A stretch of 64,000 bases of DNA, taken from positions 1-64,000 of the forward strand of contig JAHCJP010000004.1 in NCBI GenBank assembly GCA_026126205.1. Direction: 5' to 3'. The translations under genes were made by a program, and so were the position numbers. Every line of letters starts with the position of its first letter. The first letter of the stretch is position 1. Below, in pieces: positions 44,889-57,406 of the stretch. The DNA comes from Maricaulaceae bacterium. GTDB taxonomy: Bacteria; Pseudomonadota; Alphaproteobacteria; Caulobacterales; Maricaulaceae. Under the pieces are notes generated by a model. The model was not told where the DNA came from. It saw only the letters and a list, made by a program, of their open reading frames with translations, and did not search any database.

Positions 44889-46091
44889 CTACCCCTCCGC
44901 CGCGGCGGCGGCGATCACCGCGTCATACATCACCCGGCCGGCATAGCCGTCGGCGGGATGGCCGCGCGAAATCTGGAAGGCGCGCAGCGCCCGGCGGGTA
45001 TTGGGGCCGAACACGCCGTCCGGCGTTCCGGGGTCGTGGCCGAGGGCGGCCAGCGCCTCCTGCATCTCGCGGGTCTGGCTGCGGGTGACCGGCGGGTCGT
45101 TCTCCGGCCAGGCGCCGGTGATGGCGGCCTCGCCGCCGATGCGTTCCGACAACAGCCAGACGCCGAGGCCATAGGCGGTGGAGTTATTATAGCGAAGGAT
45201 GGCGTCGAAATTGGCGAAGGTGACGAAGCCCGGCCCGCGCCGCCCGGCGGGCAGGATCAGCGCCCCGGCGCGCATCAGGTCGTCGGCGCGCCATTCGCCG
45301 CCGGCGGGGCGCACGCCGCGCGCCGCCCATTCGCTGACCATGCGCCGCTGCGCCGGGTCCCAGGCCGCCATGTCGAACCCGTCGGGCAGCGTCACCTCCA
45401 CGGCCACCGGCGCGCCCTCGCGCCAGCCGGCGCGCGACAGCAGGTTGGCGGCGCTGGCCAGCGCGTCGCCGGCGTTGTTCCAGATGTCGCGGCGGCCGTC
45501 GCCGGTCCAGTCCACGGCGCGGGCCATATAGGTCTCGGGGATGAACTGGGTCTGGCCCATCGCCCCGGCCCAGGAGCCGCGCAAGTCCTCGCGCCGGGCA
45601 TAGCCGGCGTCCAGCATCCGGCCCACGGCCAGCAATTGCGCCTCGGCCCAGTTGCGCCGCCGCCCTTCCCAGGCCAGCGTCGCCAGCGTCTGCACCACGT
45701 CGAAATTGCCCATGATCGCGCCATAGGCGCTCTCCAGCCCCCAGATCGCGGTCAGGATATCGGCCGGCACGCCGTATTCGGCCTCTATTGCGGCCAGCGC
45801 CGCGGCCTCGCGCGCCTTCGCCGCGCGGCCGTTGCGCACCCGGTCGTCGGAAGCGGCGGAGGCCAGGTACTGCCATAACGGCCGCACGAATTCCGGCTGG
45901 TCGCGGTCGCGGTCTATGGCGCGGGTATCCGGCTCCAGCCCGTCCAGCATCGCCGCCACCGTGGCCGGGCTGGCCTGCGCCGCCAGCCGGGGGCGGAAAT
46001 CGTTCAGCCAGTCGGCGAACGGCCCGTCCTGCGCGGCGGCGGGCGCGGCGAGCAGGGCGAAGGCGGCGAGGGCGGCGGAAAGGCGGATCAT
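44889..46091 (-). CDS. Lytic murein transglycosylase, MltB type, with peptidoglycan-binding domain
   Basis: This 400-residue periplasmic enzyme cleaves glycan strands to 1,6-anhydro products. It has a signal peptide (MIRLSAALAAFALLAAPAAA), the SLT/MltB domain with catalytic Glu120 in AIWGLESAYG, the markers GSWAGAMGQTQFIPETY and YNNSTAYGLGVWLLSERI, and a C-terminal PG-binding domain (MQEALAALGHDPGTPDGVFGPNTRRALRAFQ). The ATG at 46091 starts the signal peptide. It converges with the islet lipoprotein. Confidence 0.93.
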   Translation of the reverse strand: MIRLSAALAAFALLAAPAAAQDGPFADWLNDFRPRLAAQASPATVAAMLDGLEPDTRAIDRDRDQPEFVRPLWQYLASAASDDRVRNGRAAKAREAAALAAIEAEYGVPADILTAIWGLESAYGAIMGNFDVVQTLATLAWEGRRRNWAEAQLLAVGRMLDAGYARREDLRGSWAGAMGQTQFIPETYMARAVDWTGDGRRDIWNNAGDALASAANLLSRAGWREGAPVAVEVTLPDGFDMAAWDPAQRRMVSEWAARGVRPAGGEWRADDLMRAGALILPAGRRGPGFVTFANFDAILRYNNSTAYGLGVWLLSERIGGEAAITGAWPENDPPVTRSQTREMQEALAALGHDPGTPDGVFGPNTRRALRAFQISRGHPADGYAGRVMYDAVIAAAAAEG

Positions 46092-46280
46092 GCTTGCTCC
46101 CGGTTGCGGCGGCGCGGCGCCCGCTGCGGGCGCCGGACCGGCCATCATAACGCATGCGCTGCAAGATGCCCGCCGATGCTGAACGGGGGGTGAAAGAGGG
46201 GGGAGGGCGAATTTGGCGGATTGGCAGGGTGTATAATATGCGGTGTGGGTGTTGTATGTTAGATGGGAAGCATGGAGATC

Positions 46281-46484
46281 ATGATGGACGAAGCTCAAAA
46301 GGACTATCTATGGAGTTTACTCCGCACGAATTATGAACGCATGAAAACACTGGCAGCACGCGAGGAGGCGCGCGCTAGGACTGGGGTTTCAGGTGAGGAC
46401 CTTTCCCCTCTATATTGGTACCTTGTTGAAGAGGTTGATCGCATCCTTAAAAAATTGGAAGAATTAAATCGCGAAAAACCCTAA
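46281..46484 (+). CDS. Small helical protein beside the ParB-methyltransferase pair
   Basis: This 67-residue frame has a GGAG site directly before ATGATG and encodes a charged helical protein with a likely coiled coil at the end (LVEEVDRILKKLEELNREK). A TATAAT lies ~45 bases upstream (46232-46237). It is convergent with the methyltransferase gene and shares the AT-rich composition of the islet, so it may belong to the same cassette. No family recognised. Confidence 0.45.
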   Translation: MMDEAQKDYLWSLLRTNYERMKTLAAREEARARTGVSGEDLSPLYWYLVEEVDRILKKLEELNREKP

Positions 46485-46559
46485 AACGAAGACTTCGTGC
46501 CGAAGTTACATTAGAATATTGACAATTATAATGGCTAGTTGTAATCCTCACTCTAGCAA

Positions 46560-47471
46560 TCAGGCCGCGTTGTGAATTACGCCGATCCGCTTAATGGGCC
46601 CAACAACCTCAGGGATAATCATTCCGGGCGCGAAAAACATAACCTCTTTCCCAACCCGCACTTCGCGCGCTGAATAACCGACATTGTAGACTATGCCACG
46701 GAAGCGCGAATAAAGGTTCTTGATCGGTGGGACGTTGTCGTAACTCACTATCCAGGACCTATCTCGCATATTCGCATCAATAAATGCTGCCAACGCAGCG
46801 TGATCGTCAGGTTTATAGTAGTCGTAGTAAAGTTGACGCCCTTGCTCAAAGTAAGGCGGGTCAAGATAAATCAATGTATTTGCGCCCCACTCTTGCAATC
46901 CTTGGCGTAATAAGGTCAATGCGTCGTTTTGCGTTAACTTGATCTTTTGACGTAATTTTGCAATAGACTCGATACGGAACATGAGCTCATCTGCATTATA
47001 GCGCGCGTCAATTTTCCACGGTCCGGTTTGGGTGCGACCGCCAATGATCCCGCCATTCAGAATGCCTGACCTATTGGTACGATTCAGGAAAAAGGTGGCG
47101 AAGCCGAGTTGTACGTAGCTGTGATCAGTAGGGTTGGCAAATATGCGCTTTTGCTGATCCCATGAGGCGACGGTAAGCGGCGTATTTTTGATAAGCCGGC
47201 AAAGTTCATCGGTGTCGTTCAGGACCGCTTTCCAGAACGAATAGACTGGGCGGCTCAGGTCATTGATATGGATGCGGGAGACATACTCCTGAAGGAGCAA
47301 TTCGAGGGCAATCGCGGCTCCGCCGGCGTAAGGTTCGACGTACTCGCCATCGAACAGTTTGTTGGCTCGAATAATTTCCTTAACGTAGCCGGCTAGCTTT
47401 CCTTTGCCGCCGGGGTAGCGGAGCGGTGTAAAATGCACCAACCGGCGTGGCCCTCCCCCTAGTCGTGTCAT
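46560..47471 (-). CDS. D12-class N6-adenine DNA methyltransferase
   Basis: This 303-residue enzyme is a Dam-like adenine methyltransferase. The AdoMet motifs are YPGGKGKL (~19-26) and VEPYAGGAAIALEL (~45-58), and the catalytic DPPY is at 204-207 in LIYLDPPYFEQG. The recognition site cannot be read from sequence. Its ATG overlaps the stop of the ParB-like gene (ATGA), so the two are coupled. The gene lies in an AT-rich islet, consistent with horizontal transfer. Confidence 0.9.
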   Translation of the reverse strand: MTRLGGGPRRLVHFTPLRYPGGKGKLAGYVKEIIRANKLFDGEYVEPYAGGAAIALELLLQEYVSRIHINDLSRPVYSFWKAVLNDTDELCRLIKNTPLTVASWDQQKRIFANPTDHSYVQLGFATFFLNRTNRSGILNGGIIGGRTQTGPWKIDARYNADELMFRIESIAKLRQKIKLTQNDALTLLRQGLQEWGANTLIYLDPPYFEQGRQLYYDYYKPDDHAALAAFIDANMRDRSWIVSYDNVPPIKNLYSRFRGIVYNVGYSAREVRVGKEVMFFAPGMIIPEVVGPIKRIGVIHNAA

Positions 47472-48811
47472 GGCCAAATCTTCTCAAACAAGGGCTGTGC
47501 ATGATCCCAAGCCGCCTTCAAGTCTGTCGTTGAAGGCGTTGCAAACCGATCATGGACATAGCGGTGGAATAGGTCGATGTTCATGGGGCTAGTCACGACA
47601 CTCACGCTCCTTGTAACCGATGCAAAATGCGCTTTCGGCACACCGGCGCTAACCAGCATGCTCACTACCTCAGCCAGCTTTTTGTCGAGTTTTTTAAATT
47701 TGCTTTGCCCGTTTGGTGTTTTAAAATCAACCGCCCCTCCATTGTTTTCTAGAAAGTGATCGACAGACATTTCAAGAAAAACGCGCAGCAAAACGGCTAT
47801 AGCGTTTGGTGCATCGGCGAGCTTTATTGTTCTTAATTCTTTGTAGATTTCAGCTATTCTATTTTCAGTTACGTTAAGTGAGCAGTTTTTTGGTACGACT
47901 TGCCGTCTGTCGCTGGAGTCTGGTCGCCGATTTTTACGACGGGTGGTGGTGATTTTAAACTCTGATTTTTGTATAGCTTCAATAGGCCGACTGGCAGATT
48001 TTTTTGTAAAATCAGGAATGTCTGGTCTTTCAAAGCCTTGCACATATTTAACCATTTGTTCCGTTTTGTTAAAACTACGCGAGTTAACCTCCTTATCGGC
48101 AATATCCCGCACAATTCGCTTAAGCGGTTTAATGACTTCACTACCTGGTAAGGTCGTGTGCAGCCTACCGTCTCTGACTGTCAGACCAAGCAACGGCCTA
48201 ACGTCTTCCGATTCAATAAGGCGTCTTAGCGTCGTCAGAGAGAAGCGGGAACTGATCTCCTCTGCTTCAACTGGAGTAAACCCACCATGTTCAAGCACTA
48301 GATCCAAAGCTTGCACGGCTGGCTCTCTCTTGCGAAATCGAGCGGCTACTATCGGCTTCCAGCCAACAACACCTCGTCCTTGATCTTCCCCATTGTGGCG
48401 CAACTCGATCCAATACCGGGCCTCATCGCGCGAGCCAACTTCGAACCCAGAAATTGGTTCGACCTTATTCTTTTCGAATATGCTCGCCAATCGCTCAAGT
48501 GCACGCTGAACACTCTCTTGTATTTCTAACCCCGTCATAACGGCAGGATTTGTTAGTAATTTTAACACAGTAACGCGACGATTCCCTTCCAATGCAATGT
48601 AGCGCTTTGGCTTCTCACTAACCTGCAAAACCATCAATCGTTCAATTGGGCTCAAACCACGTTCGACAATACTTTCAGCGAGCCGCACCAGTTTCGTTTT
48701 CTGATCTTTCACGACTTTCTGCATGGCTTCATGTTGACTAGCAGCATGAGTGATGCGTGGGTTCTCATTGTCTAGAACAAGTTGCTCAATTTTCAGATCG
48801 ATTGCGGGCAT
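47468..48811 (-). CDS. ParB/Srx-like N-terminal domain protein coupled to a DNA methyltransferase
   Basis: This 447-residue protein begins with a ParB/sulfiredoxin-type fold: LVLDNENPRI (~11-20), LAESIVERGLSPIERLMVL and the nucleotide-site motif ALEGNRRVTVLKLL (~73-86). A helix-turn-helix-like middle follows (FTPVEAEEISSRFSLTTLRRLIE), then a basic linker and a helical C-domain (AVLLRVFLEMSVDHFLENN). No partner ParA or parS sites are present, so chromosome partition is unlikely. Coupled expression with an adenine methyltransferase suggests a DNA-modification, defence or mobile-element function, which is inference. Confidence 0.75.
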   Translation of the reverse strand: MPAIDLKIEQLVLDNENPRITHAASQHEAMQKVVKDQKTKLVRLAESIVERGLSPIERLMVLQVSEKPKRYIALEGNRRVTVLKLLTNPAVMTGLEIQESVQRALERLASIFEKNKVEPISGFEVGSRDEARYWIELRHNGEDQGRGVVGWKPIVAARFRKREPAVQALDLVLEHGGFTPVEAEEISSRFSLTTLRRLIESEDVRPLLGLTVRDGRLHTTLPGSEVIKPLKRIVRDIADKEVNSRSFNKTEQMVKYVQGFERPDIPDFTKKSASRPIEAIQKSEFKITTTRRKNRRPDSSDRRQVVPKNCSLNVTENRIAEIYKELRTIKLADAPNAIAVLLRVFLEMSVDHFLENNGGAVDFKTPNGQSKFKKLDKKLAEVVSMLVSAGVPKAHFASVTRSVSVVTSPMNIDLFHRYVHDRFATPSTTDLKAAWDHAQPLFEKIWP

Positions 48812-48827
48812 TTCCTATCCCTCACAA

Positions 48828-48887
48828 AAGTAAGGAACACTACGGGGGGAGGCATTGTTCGTAAAGTGCGGAACAGCTTGGGGGGGA
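48828..48887. repeat. Imperfect 36-bp tandem repeat upstream of the ParB-like gene
   Basis: AAAGTAAGGAACA (48828-48840) and AAAGTGCGGAACA (48864-48876) are 36 bases apart and each is followed by a run of six or seven G. They lie just upstream of the ParB-like start (48811) and could be operator sites for self-regulation. Confidence 0.5.
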
Positions 48888-48989
48888 ACGCCATTCCGGT
48901 GCCAAATATACGTTCCCAGAAAAGTTCCCATGAGCCCATCAGCGGCAATCCTCCCTCCTAATCCCCCCACATCCCCCTCACCCCCGCTG

Positions 48990-49017
48990 TTGACAGGGCG
49001 GCGGGGGTCGATTATCT
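48990..49017 (+). promoter_or_regulatory. Candidate promoter of rpmJ
   Basis: TTGACA (48990-48995) and TTATCT (49012-49017) are separated by 16 bases and lie 52 bases before the rpmJ start, a plausible sigma-70-type promoter. The rest of 48888-48989 holds no gene that I can support. Confidence 0.5.
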
Positions 49018-49068
49018 CCCGCGCTCCTTTCCGCGCAGCGGTTGGTCACAGGTTTACGGAGCAGTCCG

Positions 49069-49194
49069 ATGAAGGTGCGCAGCTCACTGAAATCCCTGAA
49101 ATCGCGCCACCGCGCGTGCCAGGTCGTGCGCCGCCGCGGGCGCGTCTACGTGATCAACAAGAAGGATCCGCGCTTCAAGGCGCGCGCCGGTTAG
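49069..49194 (+). CDS. rpmJ: 50S ribosomal protein L36
   Basis: This 41-residue frame reads [20 protein letters not shown], then an Arg-rich stretch and [16 protein letters not shown]. It is the zinc-ribbon-degenerate (C-minus) form of L36 with only one Cys in place of four, typical of alphaproteobacteria. It is shorter than most gene-finding cut-offs. A stem-loop follows at 49232-49250. Confidence 0.95.
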   Translation: MKVRSSLKSLKSRHRACQVVRRRGRVYVINKKDPRFKARAG

Positions 49195-49231
49195 GCCGGA
49201 CCTTCTTCCTTAAATCGCTGAAACATCCTGC

Positions 49232-49250
49232 GCGGCCCCGTTGGGGCCGC
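49232..49250 (+). terminator. Stem-loop after rpmJ
   Basis: GCGGCCCC (49232-49239), GTT and GGGGCCGC (49243-49250) form a perfect 8-bp stem 37 bases after the rpmJ stop. The T-content downstream is low, so termination strength is uncertain. Confidence 0.55.
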
Positions 49251-49264
49251 GTTCGCTTGCGCTT

Positions 49265-49828
49265 ATGCTGTCGCGCATGACCGCGATGCTCGCCGCCCTG
49301 CTGCTGGCCTTTCAGGCCATTATCCTGCCCGAAGCCGGGCAGACCCCTGCCCAGCGGCTGGACGCGCGCCTGAGCGCGCTGTCCGCCGCCGCCGACGAAG
49401 AGGCCGCCGCGCCGCTGGTCGACGAGATCACCGCCCTGTGGGCCGATGCGGGCAGCCCCACCATCGCCCTGCTGATGGACCGCGCCGCGGCGGCGCGCGC
49501 CGCCGGCGATCCCGGCCTCGCCGCGCGCATGTACGGCCATGTGCATGACCTGGCCCCGGATTACTCCGAAGGCTGGCTGCGCGCGGCGGAGCTGGCGATG
49601 GCGCGCGACGACTGGGCCTTCGCCTTCGAGGCGCTGAACGAGGCGTTGCTCGCCGAACCGCGGCGCTTCGACGCCTACGCCATGCTGGCCCGGGTGCTGG
49701 AGCGCGCCGGCGCCGCCGAGGCGGCGCTGGAGGCGTATGAGGAGGCGCTGGGCATCCATCCCGTCTACGCCCCGGCGCAGGCCGGCGCCGCGCGCCTGCG
49801 CGCCGCGCGCGAGGGCCGCCCGCTGTGA
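49265..49828 (+). CDS. TPR-repeat exported protein
   Basis: This 187-residue protein has a short hydrophobic N-terminus (MTAMLAALLLAFQAIIL) that could be a signal peptide or anchor, followed by tetratricopeptide units such as GDPGLAARMYGHVHDLAPDY, DWAFAFEALNEALLAEPRR and GAAEAALEAYEEALGIHPVY. The ATG at 49265 is used; one at 49277 is equally possible. The following gene overlaps its stop in a GTGA arrangement. Function is unknown. Confidence 0.7.
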   Translation: MLSRMTAMLAALLLAFQAIILPEAGQTPAQRLDARLSALSAAADEEAAAPLVDEITALWADAGSPTIALLMDRAAAARAAGDPGLAARMYGHVHDLAPDYSEGWLRAAELAMARDDWAFAFEALNEALLAEPRRFDAYAMLARVLERAGAAEAALEAYEEALGIHPVYAPAQAGAARLRAAREGRPL

Positions 49829-50592
49829 ACGCGGCGGACCCGGTCGCCCACGCGCTGGCCTATCCGTTCGACCTTCCGGATCGCGGCTATGTGTTCGCGC
49901 GCGGGCGGGCGCTGTTCCTGAAGCACTGGGCGGGGGCGGACAGCCTGATCGCCAGCGCGGACGGCCCGGCGCCGCTGCGCCGGCTGCTGAGCGCGGCCGA
50001 GCTTTCCGCATTGGGTGAACCGCGCGCCGCCGTGGTCGCCTGCGGCTCCAACGGTTCGCCGCTGCGGCTGGCGCAGAAATTCGGCCCGGAGGCGGTGATC
50101 CCGACGCTGATGATCCGGCTGTCCGGCTACGCCGTCGTGCATTCGGCGAAGATCGCCGCCTATGGCTCGATCCCCGCCACCCTGCATCCGCGCGCCGGCG
50201 CCGTGGCGCGGGTGTTCGTCAACCTGCTCACCGAAGACCAGCTGGCGGCGATGGACGCAACCGAGACGCTGGGCGTGGCCTATGACCGCCCGGCGCTGCC
50301 GCGCGAACGGGCGGCGGACCTGCCGGGGGTGGAGACGCTCTACGCCTATGTCTCGCGCCATGGCGCGCTGGCCGCCGGTGGCGAACCCGCCGCGCTCGCC
50401 GCCGCGCGCCAGAACGCCGCCGGGCTGCGCGCGCTCAGCCAGCTTGAAGCCCAGCAGGCGGCGATGCGGGCGCTGGGCCTCGGCGGAACGGCGGCGGATT
50501 TCATCCGCCAGAACCTCGCCGACGCGAACTTGCGCGCGGCGCGGGCGCGGGCGCTGAAGGATCGCGCCGGGGCGCCTTTTATAATTTCCTAA
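49825..50592 (+). CDS. Gamma-glutamylcyclotransferase-like protein with altered 3' end
   Basis: The 255-residue product contains VVACGSNGSPLRLAQKFG, which recalls the YGSN loop of gamma-glutamylcyclotransferase-like (AIG2/BtrG) folds, then SGYAVVHSAKIAAYGSIPATLHP. The assignment is tentative. The last codons (PFIIS) lie in AT-rich inserted DNA. A copy of the preceding 29 bases followed by a different, GC-rich in-frame tail is found at 51214-51333, so the native C-terminus has been displaced. The GTG start overlaps the TPR gene stop. Confidence 0.6.
   Translation: MNAADPVAHALAYPFDLPDRGYVFARGRALFLKHWAGADSLIASADGPAPLRRLLSAAELSALGEPRAAVVACGSNGSPLRLAQKFGPEAVIPTLMIRLSGYAVVHSAKIAAYGSIPATLHPRAGAVARVFVNLLTEDQLAAMDATETLGVAYDRPALPRERAADLPGVETLYAYVSRHGALAAGGEPAALAAARQNAAGLRALSQLEAQQAAMRALGLGGTAADFIRQNLADANLRAARARALKDRAGAPFIIS
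50534..50576 (+). repeat. Direct repeat, left copy, flanking the lipoprotein islet
   Basis: This 43-base segment at the 3' end of the cyclotransferase-like gene is repeated at 51201-51242. The last 29 bases (from 50548) are identical; the first part differs by a small indel. Confidence 0.85.
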
Positions 50593-50636
50593 AAATGCAA
50601 TATTTAATGATTTTTATATAATAACAAGCTATGTTC

Positions 50637-51041
50637 TTAGCAATTTGGCATGTTAATATAACGATTCGGAGTAAGAATAGTTGGGTTTTGTTCATGTACA
50701 AATGCAATTTGAAATTTAATTCGTTCTCCGCATTCAATACCATCTATTTCAACATAATAAGTTGGACTTTGATTTTGGTTCAAAGTCGATAATTGAAATC
50801 TTGTTCTTTGGGCACTACAAATAGAAACGAATTGCCACGATCGTTTCCAACAAACAGTTATGAGTCGGTCTTGGGAGTTCGGCATAGTAAACGTAATGCC
50901 AACTCTAGAGTTAGATACTGATGAAACAGAATTGAACCCCACACTTAAAGAGCTTGATCCGGAACCAGATGAGCCGGATGTGGCGCAGCCATAAAATTGT
51001 GTCACTATGAGGAGTACTACAATGGTCGGCAAAGATCGCAT
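50637..51041 (-). CDS. Lone lipoprotein in an inserted AT-rich islet
   Basis: This 134-residue predicted lipoprotein has the signal MRSLPTIVVLLIVTQFYGC (lipobox FYGC), a Gly/Ser-rich linker (ATSGSSGSGSSS) and a beta-rich mature domain with cysteines at VCWKR, SICSAQ, IECGER and the C-terminal NC. The DNA is far more A/T-rich than its surroundings. It is the only gene inside the segment bounded by the direct repeats. No family recognised. Confidence 0.7.
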   Translation of the reverse strand: MRSLPTIVVLLIVTQFYGCATSGSSGSGSSSLSVGFNSVSSVSNSRVGITFTMPNSQDRLITVCWKRSWQFVSICSAQRTRFQLSTLNQNQSPTYYVEIDGIECGERIKFQIAFVHEQNPTILTPNRYINMPNC

Positions 51042-51200
51042 TGAAATTCACCCTTCATTATAAAGTTTATTGCCTCACCATAGCATAAATTTAACCCTGT
51101 GCAATCAAATATATATGTATAAAATATATAATCTAATCAACGCGCTATCCACATTTGGATAACGACGGCGTGAAGAAGCGTCAAGTTTCTGTATGTCTTC

Positions 51201-51242
51201 GCGCGGCGCGGGGCGGGCGCTGAAGGATCGCGCCGGGGCGCC
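51201..51242 (+). repeat. Direct repeat, right copy, flanking the lipoprotein islet
   Basis: This copy matches 50534-50576, with bases 51214-51242 identical to 50548-50576. It marks the right edge of the AT-rich insertion. Confidence 0.85.
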
Positions 51243-51333
51243 GTTCGCCGTCCCGCCGGGCGGCCGCCGGGTGAACGAGACGCCGTGGAAGGTGGACCGA
51301 CAGGGGACTGAGAGGGGGTTGAAAGGGGAGTGA
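51214..51333 (+). pseudogene. Displaced native 3' end of the cyclotransferase-like gene
   Basis: Reading in the same phase as the intact gene, the right repeat copy continues ALKDRAGAPFAVPPGGRR, VNETPWKVDR and on to a TGA at 51331-51333. The composition and codon use match the GC-rich host, so this is most likely the original C-terminus cut off by the insertion. The whole stretch 51042-51375 otherwise holds only AT-rich lipoprotein upstream sequence (to ~51180) and G-rich sequence without a gene. Confidence 0.7.
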
Positions 51334-51375
51334 AAGGGGGGTGATTAAGGGAGTGACGGGCGGCGCGGCCCGCGG

Positions 51376-53091
<1,716 letters not shown>

Positions 53092-53107
53092 GGGCGTCTG
53101 GTCTCCT

Positions 53108-54862
<1,755 letters not shown>

Positions 54863-55032
54863 GGTCTTGCTCCCCCAAGGCCATTTGCTTCGCGGGCGTT
54901 ACGGCCCGTGTCGCCGGCTATCCTGCCCGTGCGTTCCGCGCGGGGCAAGGACGGGCGGGGGCTCCGCCGCAAGAAACGGGCGGCGCCGCAGCTCCAGCGC
55001 TGCTAGGGCCGGGGCAGCCGAAAAGGAGCGCC

Positions 55033-55494
55033 ATGATGGGCTTTCGTCTTACGGGGCTGGCGCCGGACAGGTTCCGGCCGCTGTTCTCACTGAGTGATGC
55101 GGCCTTGCGCGACGCCGGCGCCGTGCGCCTTGTCGCCGGGCCGGGGTTTCCCTGCCGCATATCCCTGCGCGACGCGCCCGTTGGCGAACCGGTGCTGCTG
55201 CTGACCCATGAACACTTGCCGGGGCCGTCGGCCTATCGCGCCTCGGGGCCAATATTCGTCAGCAAGGCCGAAACGGCCGGGCGGTTCGAGAACGCGATTC
55301 CGCCGCAGATGCGCGCGCGGCTCTACTCGGTGCGCGCCTATGACGAGACCGGCTGGATGCTGGACGCAGAAGTGACGGAAGGCGTGGCGCTGGAGCCGCT
55401 TTTCGAACGGTTCTTCGCCATGCCGCAAACCGCTTTCCTGCATTTGCACCACGCCCGCCGGGGCTGTTTCGCCTGCCGGGTGGAGCGCGCATAG
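55033..55494 (+). CDS. DUF1203 domain protein
   Basis: This 153-residue protein matches the DUF1203 family, whose hallmarks here are [20 protein letters not shown] near residue 45, [13 protein letters not shown] and the C-terminal CFACRV. Function is unknown. An AGGAG site precedes ATGATG. It lies 83 bases before typA and is divergent from the M28 peptidase gene. Confidence 0.88.
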   Translation: MMGFRLTGLAPDRFRPLFSLSDAALRDAGAVRLVAGPGFPCRISLRDAPVGEPVLLLTHEHLPGPSAYRASGPIFVSKAETAGRFENAIPPQMRARLYSVRAYDETGWMLDAEVTEGVALEPLFERFFAMPQTAFLHLHHARRGCFACRVERA

Positions 55495-55576
55495 GGAGAA
55501 GTCTGGAAGGCGCTGTAGCAAGCCGGCGCATTCCCATGTATGAGGGCGCCCGAATTCCCGAACCGGAGCCGCCCTG

Positions 55577-57406
55577 ATGACCGCTTCCGCCGCGAAGCTG
55601 CGCAATATCGCCATCGTCGCCCACGTCGACCATGGCAAGACCACGCTGGTCGACCAGCTGCTGAAACAGTCCGGCACGCTGGGCGACCGCGCGCATGCGC
55701 CGGAACGGGTGATGGACTCCAACGAACTGGAGCGCGAACGCGGCATCACCATCCTGGCCAAGAACACGGCGGTGGAATGGAATGGCTGGCGCATCAACAT
55801 CATCGACACGCCCGGCCACGCCGATTTCGGCGGCGAGGTGGAGCGCGTGCTGTCCATGGCCGACTCGGTGCTGCTGCTGGTCGACGCGGTCGAGGGGCCG
55901 ATGCCGCAAACGGCGTTCGTCACCCGCAAGGCGCTGGCCCAGGGCCTGAATCCGATCGTGGTCATCAACAAGGCCGACCGTCCTGGCGCGCGGCCCGGCT
56001 GGGTTCTGGACCAGACCTTCGACCTGTTCGACCGGCTGGGCGCCAATGACGAGCAACTGGACTTTCCGGTGATCTACGCCTCGGCGCTGCAGGGCTGGGC
56101 CAGCCTTGAGCCGGGCGTGACCGGAACCGACATGACGCCGCTGTTCCAGATGATCGTCGACCGCGCGCCGCCGCCGCCGGTGCAGGCCGAAGGGCCGCTG
56201 CAGCTTCAGGTCAGCGCGCTGGATTATTCCAGCTATACCGGCGTCATCGGCATCGGCCGCATCCGCCGCGGGCGCCTGGCCCGCAACATGCCGGTCACGG
56301 TGGTTTCCGCCGACGGCGCGACCCGCCGCGGCAAGGTGCTTCAGGTGTTCGGCTTTCACGGGCTGGAGCGCGTGGAGCGCGAAGCCGCCGAGGCCGGAGA
56401 CATCATCACCTTCACCGGCATCGAGAACCTGAAAATCTCCGACACGCTGTGCGCGCCGGACGCCGTGGAGGCGCTGCCGCCGCTGACGGTGGACGAACCG
56501 ACCATCGCCATGACCTTTCAGGTCAATGACAGCCCGTTCGCGGGGCGCGAGGGCAAGTTCGTCACCAGCCGCAATATCGCCGAACGGCTGGAGCGCGAGC
56601 TGATCCACAATGTCGCCCTGCGCGTCGCGCCGGGGGCCAGTCCGGACAAGTTCAAGGTCTCCGGCCGCGGCGAGTTGCACCTGTCGGTGCTGATCGAGAC
56701 CATGCGGCGCGAGGGCTATGAACTGGCCATCTCACGCCCCGAGGTGCTGACGAAAGAGATCGACGGCGTCACCTGCGAGCCGTGGGAGGCGCTGACGGTC
56801 GATATCCCCGCTGACGCCCAGGGCGCAGTGATGGAGAAGCTGGGCGCGCGCAAGGGCGAGCTGAAGGACATGGTCCCCGACGGGCAGGGGCGGGTGCGGC
56901 TGGATTACATGATCCCCACCCGCGGCCTGATCGGCTTCCGGTCGGAATTCCTCACCCTCACTTCCGGCTCCGGCCTGATGTATCACAGCTTCGATCATTA
57001 CGGCCCGCGCGCCGCCGGCGAGGTGGGCCAGCGCCTGAACGGCGCGCTGGTCTCGATGGTGGACGGCAAGGCGCTGGCCTACGCCCTGTGGAATTTGCAG
57101 GAGCGCGGCAAGCTGTTCATCGGTCACGCGGCCGAGGTCTATGAAGGCATGATCATCGGCATCCACAGCCGCGACAACGACCTGGCCGTGAACCCTACCA
57201 AGGGCAAGCAGCTGACCAATATCCGCGCCGCCGGGGCGGACGAGGCGGTGGTGCTGACGCCGCCGATCCGGCTGACGCTGGAATACGCGCTCGCCTTCAT
57301 CAATGACGACGAGCTGGTCGAGGTGACGCCGAAATCCATTCGCGTGCGCAAGCGTTTCCTGAAAGAGCACGAGCGCAAGAAGGCCGAACGCGCCGCGGCG
57401 GGATAG
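55577..57406 (+). CDS. typA: Ribosome-associated GTPase TypA/BipA
   Basis: TypA is a translational GTPase involved in ribosome assembly and stress adaptation. The 609-residue protein has G1 [10 protein letters not shown], the effector region [14 protein letters not shown]3 [10 protein letters not shown]4 NKAD, domain II, and the BipA-specific C-terminus with [17 protein letters not shown], the segment [20 protein letters not shown] and the [15 protein letters not shown] block. It is full length. Its stop lies within an inverted repeat shared with the convergent membrane-protein gene. Confidence 0.97.
   Translation: MTASAAKLRNIAIVAHVDHGKTTLVDQLLKQSGTLGDRAHAPERVMDSNELERERGITILAKNTAVEWNGWRINIIDTPGHADFGGEVERVLSMADSVLLLVDAVEGPMPQTAFVTRKALAQGLNPIVVINKADRPGARPGWVLDQTFDLFDRLGANDEQLDFPVIYASALQGWASLEPGVTGTDMTPLFQMIVDRAPPPPVQAEGPLQLQVSALDYSSYTGVIGIGRIRRGRLARNMPVTVVSADGATRRGKVLQVFGFHGLERVEREAAEAGDIITFTGIENLKISDTLCAPDAVEALPPLTVDEPTIAMTFQVNDSPFAGREGKFVTSRNIAERLERELIHNVALRVAPGASPDKFKVSGRGELHLSVLIETMRREGYELAISRPEVLTKEIDGVTCEPWEALTVDIPADAQGAVMEKLGARKGELKDMVPDGQGRVRLDYMIPTRGLIGFRSEFLTLTSGSGLMYHSFDHYGPRAAGEVGQRLNGALVSMVDGKALAYALWNLQERGKLFIGHAAEVYEGMIIGIHSRDNDLAVNPTKGKQLTNIRAAGADEAVVLTPPIRLTLEYALAFINDDELVEVTPKSIRVRKRFLKEHERKKAERAAAG

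Noticed and set aside
47468..48811. ParB as a sign of a replication origin or plasmid partition locus
   Set aside because: No parA, no parS-like repeats and no dnaA or rep gene are nearby; the protein shares only the N-terminal fold.
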